Assembly (NCBI RefSeq): GCF_003315795.1
Contig: NZ_QMEY01000046.1
Span: 1 to 34,234 of the forward strand
DNA from: Spongiactinospora rosea
Lineage (GTDB): Bacteria; Actinomycetota; Actinomycetes; Streptosporangiales; Streptosporangiaceae
Reading direction: 5' to 3'
DNA length: 34,234 nucleotides
Below are positions 23,577 through 30,697 of the stretch, one piece after another. A model generated the notes under the pieces. That model searched no databases and had not been told where the DNA came from. It was given only the letters and a program-made list of their open reading frames with translations. Positions within the stretch are counted from its first letter, which is position 1, and the number at the start of each line of letters is the position of its first letter. The translations under genes and the position numbers were made by a program.

Positions 23577-24485
23577 TCACCTCCGGGTGCGGGGGTCGAG
23601 GGTCTCGCGAAGCGACTCGCCCATCAGCGTGAAGCCCAGGGCGACGACGATGATGCACAGCGCCGGGTAGATCGCGAGATGCGGGAACGAGTTGAAGTAC
23701 TGCTGCGCGCCGCCCAGCATCTGACCCCACTCCGGCAGGCCGTCGTCGGGGTTGCCCAGCCCGAGGAAGGACAGGGCGGCCGCGTCGAGGATGGACACGG
23801 CCAGGCTCAGCGTCGCCTGCACGATCACCGGCCCGAGCGCGTTGGGGGCCATGTGCCGGACCACGATCGCCGCCGGCCGCACGCCCAGCGCCCGCGCGGC
23901 CAGTACATGGTCGGTGCCGCGCTGTACCAGCATCGATCCGCGCATCAGCCGGGCGAAGACCGGGATCTGCACGATCGCGATGGTGAGGATCAGGGTCCAC
24001 TCGTTCGGGTGGGCGAACAGGGCCGCGATCGAGAAGGCCATCAGCAGCGACGGGATGGCCAGCATCACGTCCACCACCCGCATCACGAGCATGTCGACCT
24101 TGCCGCCGAACACGCCCGCGAGGAGCCCGAGCGCGATGCCGCCGGCGAAACCGCCGAGCGTCGCCATCACCCCGACGATGAGGGTCTGCCGGGCTCCGCC
24201 GATCAGCCGGGACAGCAGGTCGCGACCGGCGGGGTCCCCGCCCAGCGGGAATCCCGCCTGCGGGAGCGGAACCGGGTTGGACTGGGCGCGCACCTGGTCG
24301 AGCAGCAACGGGTCGGCCGGATCGTGCGGCGCCAGCAGCGGCGCGGCCACTGCGACGAGGACGAACACGAATGTGATCACCGCGCCGATCAGGAACGCCG
24401 GCTGGCGGAGCAGCCGCCGCAGGGTCTGCGCGCCCGGTCGTGCGGTCGCGGCACGGTGGCGCGGAACGACCGGGACGGCGGTCAT
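23577..24485 (-). CDS. ABC importer permease, DppC/OppC type
   Basis: This gene encodes 302 residues from ATG 24485, which overlaps the upstream permease stop (ATGA). A short cytoplasmic start is followed by helix LIGAVITFVFVLVAVAAPLL, the family-typical loop APHDPADP and GGDPAGRDLLSRLIGGARQT, then the permease domain with five helices. The coupling loop that docks on the ATPase is ARALGVRPAAIVVRHMAPNA. The protein ends GESLRETLDPR, as in dipeptide and nickel permeases. It forms the channel with the DppB-type partner. Confidence 0.95.
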   Translation of the reverse strand: MTAVPVVPRHRAATARPGAQTLRRLLRQPAFLIGAVITFVFVLVAVAAPLLAPHDPADPLLLDQVRAQSNPVPLPQAGFPLGGDPAGRDLLSRLIGGARQTLIVGVMATLGGFAGGIALGLLAGVFGGKVDMLVMRVVDVMLAIPSLLMAFSIAALFAHPNEWTLILTIAIVQIPVFARLMRGSMLVQRGTDHVLAARALGVRPAAIVVRHMAPNALGPVIVQATLSLAVSILDAAALSFLGLGNPDDGLPEWGQMLGGAQQYFNSFPHLAIYPALCIIVVALGFTLMGESLRETLDPRTRR

Positions 24486-25489
24486 GGCGTCCTCACTCTC
24501 GGATCGCACAGCGCGTAGGCGATGTCGACGACGATGTTGATGACCAGGTACAGGACGGCGGCGAGCATGATGAGGGCCTGCAGCACCGCGTAGTCGCGCG
24601 TGGAGAAGGCCAGCGCCATCGACTGCCCCAGGCCGCGGTAGTTGAAGACGGTCTCGGTGAGCACGGCGCCGGCGAACAGGCCGCCGGCCTGCAGCCCGAT
24701 CACGGTGATCACCGGCAGCAGCGAGTTGCGCAGCACGTGCCGCCCGGCGATCGTCGGGTTGCGCAGGCCCTTGGAGTTCGCCGTGCGGATGAAGTCCTGC
24801 TGCAGCGTCTCGGCCACGGACGCCCGGGTCAGCCGGAAGATCACGGCGAAGGGGATGATCGCTAGGGCGATCGTCGGCAGCGTGAGGAAGCGCAGACTCT
24901 CGGTGAACGCGGCCCCGCTCCCGGCGAGCAGCGAGTCCAGGAGCGTCAGCCCCGTCGGCGTCGGGATGGAGCCGCTCAGGTCGGCCCGTCCCGACGGCGG
25001 CAGCCACCCCGCGCGGACGGCGAAGACGTACTTCAGGACGAACCCGGTGAAGAAGACCGGCACGGCGAGGCCGAGCACGGAGAAGCCGAGGAAGGCGACA
25101 TCGAACGTGCCGCGCCGCGTCGCCGCCCAGTAGCCGGCGGCGATGCCGAGCACCGCGCCGATGATCAGCGCGCACAGGGCGAGCTCGATCGTGGCGGGTG
25201 CCCGCGTGAGGATCACCTCGGTGACCGGCGCGCCGCGCCAGACGCCCGTCGACACACCGAGGTCGCCGGTCCAGAACCGCCCCAGGTAGCGCAGGTACTG
25301 CGTCCACAGCGACTCGTCCAGGCCGAGCGACTCGACGAGTTTCGCGCGGTCCTGCGGGCCGGCGTTCTCACCGAGCAGCGCGTCGAGCGGCCCGCCCGGG
25401 AGACTGCGCAGCCAGGCGAAGAGGATCGCCGTGAGGGCGGCGAAGGTCACCACCGCTTGGAGTGTCCTTCGAAGGATGAACCGGAACAT
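24482..25489 (-). CDS. ABC importer permease, DppB/OppB type
   Basis: This gene encodes 335 residues. The N-terminal helix RRTLQAVVTFAALTAILFAW and the segment RSLPGGPLDALLGENAGP match the DppB N-terminal domain. The permease core follows (TIELALCALIIGAVLGIAAG, FLGFSVLGLAVPVFFTGFV). The ATPase-coupling loop is TANSKGLRNPTIAGRHVLRN. The end VVDIAYALCDPRVR is typical. It lies 66 bases after the binding-protein gene, a gap that holds a strong hairpin likely to reduce its expression relative to the binding protein. Confidence 0.95.
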   Translation of the reverse strand: MFRFILRRTLQAVVTFAALTAILFAWLRSLPGGPLDALLGENAGPQDRAKLVESLGLDESLWTQYLRYLGRFWTGDLGVSTGVWRGAPVTEVILTRAPATIELALCALIIGAVLGIAAGYWAATRRGTFDVAFLGFSVLGLAVPVFFTGFVLKYVFAVRAGWLPPSGRADLSGSIPTPTGLTLLDSLLAGSGAAFTESLRFLTLPTIALAIIPFAVIFRLTRASVAETLQQDFIRTANSKGLRNPTIAGRHVLRNSLLPVITVIGLQAGGLFAGAVLTETVFNYRGLGQSMALAFSTRDYAVLQALIMLAAVLYLVINIVVDIAYALCDPRVRTP

Positions 25490-25505
25490 GTCTGTCCAAT
25501 CGGTG

Positions 25506-25549
25506 CCGGGGTGCGAACCTGCGCGCCCGCGCGCGGGCTCGCACCCCGG
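25506..25549 (-). terminator. Hairpin between binding-protein and permease genes (attenuator-like)
   Basis: CCGGGGTGCGA (25506-25516) pairs perfectly with TCGCACCCCGG (25539-25549), with further GCGCGC self-complementarity inside the 22-base loop. Position right after the binding-protein stop suggests partial termination or mRNA 3' protection that raises binding-protein levels. Confidence 0.65.
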
Positions 25550-25555
25550 GTGGGG

Positions 25556-27244
25556 CTATTCGCCGAACGAAGCCGTGGCCAGCGGCTCGCCGCCGACCGG
25601 GCTGGTGACGATGCCGCGCAGCTTGCCGTCGAGCACCAGTGCGGAGGGGCTGCTGGCGATCGGGATCGACGGCAGCCAGTCATTCGACATCTTGCGGTTG
25701 ATCTCCAGGTACATGTCGACGCGCTTCTTCGGATCGGGCTCGCGGTCCGCCTCCTTGAGATCGTCGACGAGCCGCTGGCCGAACCCGAGCAGCCCGGTGT
25801 CGAACGCGTTGTCGGTGGCGCCGAACAGGATGCCCAGGAAGTTCTGGGCGCTGTTGTAGTGGCCCGTGGTGCCGAGCAGATAGACCGGGGCCTGACCCGC
25901 CTCGCGACCGCTGAGGTAGCCGCCGGCCCAGGGCTTCGTGATCGGTTCGACCTGGATGCCGACGGCTTCGAGATCGGCCTTGATCAGATCGAAGAAGCGC
26001 TTCGGCTCGGGCATGTACGGGCGCGTGACCTCGGTCGGGTACCAAAGCTGGATCTTGAGCTTCGGCACACCGGCCTCGGCGAGCAGTGCGCGCGCCTTGT
26101 CCGGGTCGTACGGGTACCCCGCGACCTTGTCGTCGTAGCCCTCGACGGAACGGGGGACGAACTGCGTCACGGTCTCGGAGCCCTCGGGCAGCAGCGTGTC
26201 GACGATCTGCTGCTTGTTGATCGCCCAGGCGATGGCCTGGCGGACGCGGAGATCCTTGAGCTCGGGCGCGGTGGTCGCGTTCAGGCCGACGTACATTACG
26301 TTGAACGGCGGCCGGGTGAGGACCTGGAATCCCTGGTCCTTCAGGCTCTGCCAGTCGCGAGGGGCCGGCAGGTCGTAGGCGTGGATGGTGCCGGCCTCAA
26401 GCTCCTGCCGGCGGGCCGTCTCGTCCGGGATCGTGCGGAACTCGATGCCCGCGATCTTCGGCGCGTCGCCCCAGTACTTGTCGTTGCGCGCGAGCTTGAC
26501 CGTGCCGGTCGAGTCGTCGTACGAGACGAACGTGAACGGGCCGGTCCCGGTCGGGTGCAGGCGGCCGTACTCCGGGAAGGCGAAGCCCTCGCCCTTGGCC
26601 TCGACGCCGTTGGCGTTGTGCTTCTCCATCGCCGTCGGGCTCGACATGGCGTAAGTGCCGTGCGCGAGGATGGTGGGGAACTTCGAGCTCGGATTGGTCA
26701 GCCTCAGCACGACCTTGGACTTGTCCGGCGCCTCGCATCCGGCGTACAGCGAGGGGGTCTTGTCGCCCTCGAAGCCTCCGAAGTCGTTCACCCAGGTGTG
26801 GCTGACCGCCGAGGTACGCGCGATCTTGGGCTGCCGGTACCAGCGTTCGAAGTTCGCGCAGACGGCGCCGGCGTCGAAGGCCGTGCCGTCATGGAAGGTG
26901 ACGCCCTCGCGGAGCTGGAAGGTCCACTGCTTGCCGTCCTTGCTCTGCTCCCACGAGACCGCCAGGCCGGGCGCGGGGTCGGCGGTGCCCGGCTTGAGGC
27001 TGAGCAGTCCCTCGTACATCTGGTTGTTCACCCGGGCGGTCTCGCCGTCCGAGGTGTAGAACGGGTCGAAGAGGGACGGGGAGCCCGCGGCGCCGTACAC
27101 GAGGACCTTGGAGCCCGATCCGCCGCCGCTGCCCTTGGCGGCCGGCTCGGTGCCCTTGGCGGACGTGTCACCTCCCCACGAGCAGGAGGTCAGGAGCATC
27201 ACGCCGGCGAGCGTGGTGATCCCCCCGAACTTCTTGAACTTCAT
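25556..27244 (-). CDS. Solute-binding lipoprotein of a dipeptide/opine-type ABC importer (SBP_bac_5)
   Basis: This gene encodes 562 residues from ATG 27244, 2 bases after the allantoicase-like stop. The lipoprotein signal is clear: KFKKFGGITTLAGVMLLTSC with lipobox L18-T-S-C21. The mature protein has the family 5 pattern: SPSLFDPFYTSDGETARVNN near the start, QMYEGLLSLKP, WTFQLREGVTFHDGTAFDAG (the family signature), GTGPFTFVSYD, and late DLRVRQAIAWAINKQQIVDT. It is tethered to the outer membrane face and delivers substrate to the permeases. Family members bind peptides, opines, nickel chelates or sugars; the co-transcribed ureide-like enzymes suggest a small N-containing compound here. Confidence 0.95.
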   Translation of the reverse strand: MKFKKFGGITTLAGVMLLTSCSWGGDTSAKGTEPAAKGSGGGSGSKVLVYGAAGSPSLFDPFYTSDGETARVNNQMYEGLLSLKPGTADPAPGLAVSWEQSKDGKQWTFQLREGVTFHDGTAFDAGAVCANFERWYRQPKIARTSAVSHTWVNDFGGFEGDKTPSLYAGCEAPDKSKVVLRLTNPSSKFPTILAHGTYAMSSPTAMEKHNANGVEAKGEGFAFPEYGRLHPTGTGPFTFVSYDDSTGTVKLARNDKYWGDAPKIAGIEFRTIPDETARRQELEAGTIHAYDLPAPRDWQSLKDQGFQVLTRPPFNVMYVGLNATTAPELKDLRVRQAIAWAINKQQIVDTLLPEGSETVTQFVPRSVEGYDDKVAGYPYDPDKARALLAEAGVPKLKIQLWYPTEVTRPYMPEPKRFFDLIKADLEAVGIQVEPITKPWAGGYLSGREAGQAPVYLLGTTGHYNSAQNFLGILFGATDNAFDTGLLGFGQRLVDDLKEADREPDPKKRVDMYLEINRKMSNDWLPSIPIASSPSALVLDGKLRGIVTSPVGGEPLATASFGE

Positions 27245-27246
27245 CG

Positions 27247-28167
27247 TCACTCCTGAGCTTGGGGGTGGGAGAGGGGAAGCCGGGCGCCGTAGAACCAGAG
27301 GCGGGAGAAGCCGCCGTCGGGCAGGGCGCGTACGCGGACATGCCGCACGTCGGTGGCGGGGAGCTCGATGGTGGTCGTCGCCCCGGAGGTGATCTCGAAG
27401 GTTCCCAGCGCCGCCCAGCCGGACGTCTCGTCCGCCGACGCCTCGATGGCGATCCGGGCCGCGCAGTTGCCGCGGAACGGCGTGGCGACGACCTCCAGCG
27501 TCCGCAGCCGGACGGGCTCCGGCCAGGACAGCTCGGCGAAATGCCGGTCGGCGTCGGACCGCCGGGGAGTCTCCCAGCCGTCGTGCGTGTTCCGCGGCAT
27601 CGCGTGGGAGATCACCGCCCACGGGTCACCGAAGGAACCTTCCGACGCGCGCACGCGGCATCCGAGCCGGATGTCCGAGAGGCGCACGCCCTCCGGCGGG
27701 CGGCTGCGGGCGACGTCGACGACGCCGAACGCGCGGAAGCGGGCGACTCCGCCGTCGGGGAAGATGCGCAGCCGGACGAAGGCGGCCGAACGCCCGGCGT
27801 CGGCGACCGGATACTCGTTCACGGTGTTCGGCTGCACGTCGGCGTCGGCGAGGATCTCCTGCCATGGGCCCTCGGCGGAGTCGGAAACATCGACGCCGAT
27901 GCGCCTCGGGGCGTTGAAACGGAACCCGGTGGTCTCCAGCTCGACCCGCTCGATCCGGCCGGGATGGGCGGCGCGGATCACGACCCAGTCGTGGTCCGGG
28001 TTGTGCCGGCGGCTCTCCCACCCGTCCACGTCCGCTCCGCGCAGACCGTAGGTGCCGGGGCGCTGTGGCGTCGTTGCGAGGAGCAGGGCGTCGGCCGCGC
28101 CGAAGAACTCGTCCGAGCAGTCCACCACGGACGCCCCGAGCTCACGGGCCAGCAGGTTGAGGGTCAT
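27247..28167 (-). CDS. Allantoicase-like hydrolase
   Basis: This gene encodes 306 residues from ATG 28167 (AAGGAG upstream), overlapping the stop of the gene before. It has two allantoicase repeats. Repeat one runs from VVDCSDEFFGAADALLL through VDGWESRRHNPDHDWVVIRA to IERVELETTGFRFNAPRRIG. Repeat two runs from VISHAMPRNTHDGWETPRR to LEVVATPFRGNCAARIAIEA. The motifs 'DGWESRRHNPDHDWVVIR' and 'HDGWET.R' are diagnostic. Allantoicase cleaves allantoate into ureidoglycolate and urea. The segments that normally read 'VDT-HF-GN-P' are changed here (ETTGFRFNAP, VATPFRGNCA), so substrate may differ. It is followed directly by the importer genes. Confidence 0.85.
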   Translation of the reverse strand: MTLNLLARELGASVVDCSDEFFGAADALLLATTPQRPGTYGLRGADVDGWESRRHNPDHDWVVIRAAHPGRIERVELETTGFRFNAPRRIGVDVSDSAEGPWQEILADADVQPNTVNEYPVADAGRSAAFVRLRIFPDGGVARFRAFGVVDVARSRPPEGVRLSDIRLGCRVRASEGSFGDPWAVISHAMPRNTHDGWETPRRSDADRHFAELSWPEPVRLRTLEVVATPFRGNCAARIAIEASADETSGWAALGTFEITSGATTTIELPATDVRHVRVRALPDGGFSRLWFYGARLPLSHPQAQE

Positions 28168-29084
28168 CGTCGGTCTCCTTCGTCGTTCCGCGCCTCGTCG
28201 TCCAGGTGCGCGACGACATCCGTGCCGCGCGTCCACCACAGGCCGTCCATGCCGCGCAGGGCGCGCAGCGCCTCGCGCAGGTGCGCGAACCGGAACGGCT
28301 GGCCGATGAGCCAGGGGTGGAGGCCGAGCACCAGCGTCCGGGTGCGGGGTGCGTCCTCTTCGAGCAGCCGCCGCGCGGACGCGGTGACGTCGCCGGCCCA
28401 GACGCGGATCGGGGTGCCGCGCTTGAGGTGGGAGAACACGTCGTCGAGGTGGATGTTCACCGGGATGTCGACGATGTCGCCCCGGGAGGTGGCCAGGATG
28501 TTCGGCGCCTCGTCGTTGGGCCAGTCGGCGGTCCAGCGGATGCCGAGGGCGGCGAGATCGTCCAGGGTCGTCGTGGACTGCGCGTAGTCCAGGCCGCTCC
28601 AGCCGACCGGCCGGACGCCGGCGGCCTCGGCCACGGCGTCGATCGACTCGGAGAGGTAGGCGCGCTGCTCCTCGGCGTCCATCCCGTCGTGCAGGATGCC
28701 GGCGCCGTCCAGCCCGTGCGCCGCGAACTCCGCGCCGGATTCGGCGACGCGCTCCACCAGGCGGGGACGGTGCCGGGCGGAGAAGGCGTCGATCGCGACC
28801 GTCGGGGCGATCTCCAGTTCGTCGAGGAGGTCGAGGATCCGGAACGCGCCGACCCGCAGCCCGTACTCGTGCTGCGACGTACTGTGCACGTCCATGATCT
28901 GCGGGTACGGGCCGCGCATGGCCACGCTCGACGGCGGGAGGCCGGGCGCCGCGCCGGGGAGCGCGGGGACGTGATCGAGGTGCATCAGCACGACCACGGC
29001 CAGGCGCGCGCCGCCGGGCCAGCCGCGGTTCGGGGCGAGGCGGGATCCGCCTTCGGCCTCGTGCAACGGTCTCACAAGCTGCAT
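28164..29084 (-). CDS. Polysaccharide-deacetylase-fold hydrolase, PuuE-like (second paralogue)
   Basis: This gene encodes 306 residues. It has the NodB-like barrel seen in PuuE allantoinases: first strand RLAVVVLMHLDHV, then a 'GPYPQ-MDVHSTSQHEYGLRVG' stretch, LDLLDELEIAPTVAIDA, EFAAHGLDG, VGWSGLDYAQSTTTLDDLAA, LGIRWTADWPND, and the end LVLGLHPWLIGQPFRFAHL with WWTRGTDVVAHL. The classic TFDD metal motif is absent (LMHLDH instead). It is coupled to both neighbours: its ATG lies one base past the upstream stop and its stop overlaps the allantoicase-like start. It probably opens a ring or cleaves an amide in the same pathway, on a different intermediate from its paralogue. Confidence 0.75.
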   Translation of the reverse strand: MQLVRPLHEAEGGSRLAPNRGWPGGARLAVVVLMHLDHVPALPGAAPGLPPSSVAMRGPYPQIMDVHSTSQHEYGLRVGAFRILDLLDELEIAPTVAIDAFSARHRPRLVERVAESGAEFAAHGLDGAGILHDGMDAEEQRAYLSESIDAVAEAAGVRPVGWSGLDYAQSTTTLDDLAALGIRWTADWPNDEAPNILATSRGDIVDIPVNIHLDDVFSHLKRGTPIRVWAGDVTASARRLLEEDAPRTRTLVLGLHPWLIGQPFRFAHLREALRALRGMDGLWWTRGTDVVAHLDDEARNDEGDRR

Positions 29085-29085
29085 G

Positions 29086-29976
29086 TCAGCACCATCCGAT
29101 CGCGTCGACGTGGGCGGCGATCTGCTCGGGGGTGGTCCACCAGATGTCGTCTCGCGAGCCCAGCCGCTCGAACATCTGCGCCAGGTGGCCGATCCGGTGG
29201 GGGATGCCCATGTACAGGGGGTGGAGCGCGATCGTCATGACGTAGGCGGTGTCGCGTTCGTGGGCCTCGGTGGACAGCACCTCGTACTGCGCCTGGACGA
29301 TCTCGGCGAAGTAGTCGCTGTCCAGACCGAACATCGGCGACCCGGGGAAGATCAGCGCGTCGTTGACCTCGCGGGAGTAGGGCACGCCGATCAGCCGCCC
29401 GCCGCTCGGCCCGTCGAGCCGGAACGGCTGGTCGTCGATGAACCAGTCGGTCGTGTAGGTCATCCCCGCCTCGGCCATCAGCCGGTAGGTGGCCGGAGTG
29501 GCGCTGAACGACGGCCCCAGCATCCCCCGCATGCGGTAACCGGTGAGCTCCCGCACCGTGGAGATGGTGTAGTCGTAGAACTCGCGTTCCGCGCTCTCGG
29601 ATTCGCCGAACAGGAGGCGGCTGTTGTAGGTGCCGTGGCTCATGAAGCTCCACCGCCGGTCGACCATGGCCTCGGCGATGTCCGGGTACAGGCGCAGCAC
29701 CTCGCAGTTGAGCGAGCAGGTCACCCGCACGGGGGAGTCGTCGAGCACCTTCAGCATCCGCCAGAAGCCGACGCGGTTGCCGAAGTCGCGGAACGAGTAG
29801 CCGACGATGTCCGGCTTCGCCGGCACGCGGTAGAAGTAGTCTCGGTGCGGGTTCGTCGGTGGGAGGAACTCGTAGTGCTCGATGTTCATCACCACGTTCA
29901 CGGCGACGCGCTTGCCGTCGGGCAGGGGCAGGCGCTCGCGCCGGTCGAGTGGCCGGTAGCTGAGGAACTCGTCCAT
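29086..29976 (-). CDS. Polysaccharide-deacetylase-fold hydrolase, PuuE-like (first paralogue)
   Basis: This gene encodes 296 residues from ATG 29976 (GAAGGA upstream). It has a NodB-like barrel: GKRVAVNVVMNIEHYEFLPP, RDFGNRVGFWRMLKVLDD, VRVTCSLNCEVLRLYPDIAE, FMSHGTYNSRLLFG, LGPSFSATPATYRLMAEAG, YTTDWFIDDQPF and the end ALHPLYMGIPHRIGHLAQM with WWTTPEQIAAHV. The 'NIEHYE' segment takes the place of the 'NYEEG' of PuuE allantoinase, and 'SHGTYNSR' that of its 'HG' loop. The two paralogues are clearly different proteins with shared C-terminal layout. Predicted cytoplasmic. Likely a cyclic-amide or ureide hydrolase; exact substrate not determined. Confidence 0.78.
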   Translation of the reverse strand: MDEFLSYRPLDRRERLPLPDGKRVAVNVVMNIEHYEFLPPTNPHRDYFYRVPAKPDIVGYSFRDFGNRVGFWRMLKVLDDSPVRVTCSLNCEVLRLYPDIAEAMVDRRWSFMSHGTYNSRLLFGESESAEREFYDYTISTVRELTGYRMRGMLGPSFSATPATYRLMAEAGMTYTTDWFIDDQPFRLDGPSGGRLIGVPYSREVNDALIFPGSPMFGLDSDYFAEIVQAQYEVLSTEAHERDTAYVMTIALHPLYMGIPHRIGHLAQMFERLGSRDDIWWTTPEQIAAHVDAIGWC

Positions 29977-29997
29977 CACTGGTCCTTCACATATCCG

Positions 29998-30051
29998 CTT
30001 CAGGCCCTTCGGGGCCTTCAGCGCCTTCGAGTCCTTCAGGGCCTTCAGGGC
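29998..30051. repeat. Six-copy 9-bp tandem repeat between two operon genes
   Basis: Plus-strand units are CTTCAGGCC, CTTCGGGGC, CTTCAGCGC, CTTCGAGTC, CTTCAGGGC and CTTCAGGGC at exact 9-base spacing. Read on the coding (minus) strand each unit contains GAAG or GAAGG, a ribosome-binding-like motif. The rightmost unit supplies the TGA stop of the isochorismatase-type gene (30045-30047); the array ends 22 bases before the deacetylase-like ATG. Confidence 0.85.
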
Positions 30052-30644
30052 ACGGTCGCGGGCTGAGCGGTCAGCGCCTCGACGACCTCGTCCAGGCCGC
30101 GGACACGGCCGAGCTGCGGGAAGACGGCCCGCACCGAGTGGTGGTGCTGCTCGGCGGTGTAGGCCGACATCGCCTCGGGCACGAAGACGATGTTGTAGGC
30201 GTGGTCGTACGCCGCGCGGGCGGTCCCCTCGACACCGAATCCGGTGGAGATCCCCGCCATGATCACGGTGGTGATCCCGCGGCGGCGCAACTGCAGGTCG
30301 AGGTCGGAGCCGTGGAACGCGTTCCAGCTGCGCTTCACGATCACCGGCTCGGTGGGCAGCGGATCGACGCCGGGGAGGAAGTGGTCCCAGCCGGGACGAC
30401 GTACCGGGCGCGCGGGGCGCTCGACGTCGGTGAGCAGCTTGCCGCCGAGCGAGTCGCCCTCGTCCGGCAGGAAGCTGGTGCGCACATGCACGACAAGGCC
30501 GCCCGCGTTCCGAGTCGCGTCGATCAGCCTGAGGCAGCGCTCGACGACGTCCCCGGCGGGGTGCGGGTGCACGGGGTGGTCGGCGTTCGCGCCCTGCAGA
30601 TCGATGAGGATGAGCGCGGTGCGCAGCGGATCGATGTCGGTCAC
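30045..30644 (-). CDS. Isochorismatase-fold hydrolase lacking the catalytic Cys
   Basis: This gene encodes 199 residues from GTG 30644 (GGAAGGAAA upstream). The fold is recognised by D15 in ALILIDLQ, VVHVRTSF, K104 in VIVKRSWNAF, LRRRGITTVIMAGISTGFGV and TARAAYDHAYNIVFVPEAMS. In cysteine amidohydrolases (nicotinamidase, RutB, N-carbamoylsarcosine amidase) the loop after 'GI-T' carries the nucleophilic Cys. Here it is G137 in STGFGVEG. Cys-less members exist, such as the PhzD/EntB-type isochorismatases, which use only the Asp to hydrolyse a vinyl ether. So this enzyme may hydrolyse something other than an amide. It lies between the DUF1537 gene and the PuuE-like genes in one operon. Confidence 0.85.
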   Translation of the reverse strand: MTDIDPLRTALILIDLQGANADHPVHPHPAGDVVERCLRLIDATRNAGGLVVHVRTSFLPDEGDSLGGKLLTDVERPARPVRRPGWDHFLPGVDPLPTEPVIVKRSWNAFHGSDLDLQLRRRGITTVIMAGISTGFGVEGTARAAYDHAYNIVFVPEAMSAYTAEQHHHSVRAVFPQLGRVRGLDEVVEALTAQPATVP

Positions 30645-30663
30645 ACGATTTCCTTCCGTGGGA

Positions 30664-30697
30664 TACGAGCGGGTCAGGGGGGTACGAGCGGGTCAGG
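30664..30697. repeat. Direct repeat of 15 bp spanning the DUF1537 stop codon
   Basis: TACGAGCGGGTCAGG occurs at 30664-30678 and 30683-30697, a 19-base step. The right copy contains the TCA that is the DUF1537 gene's stop (30693-30695 on the minus strand); the left copy repeats that stop context in the leader of the next gene. It looks like a small tandem duplication. Confidence 0.8.

Noticed and set aside
25457..27256. 599-codon plus-strand frame opposite the binding protein
   Set aside because: It is antisense to a clear lipoprotein gene; its residues are Arg/Gly/Val-rich without domains, as expected for a shadow frame in GC-rich DNA.
29998..30051. Tandem array considered as a CRISPR-like repeat
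   Set aside because: Units are 9 bases with no spacers and no cas genes; it is a simple tandem repeat.
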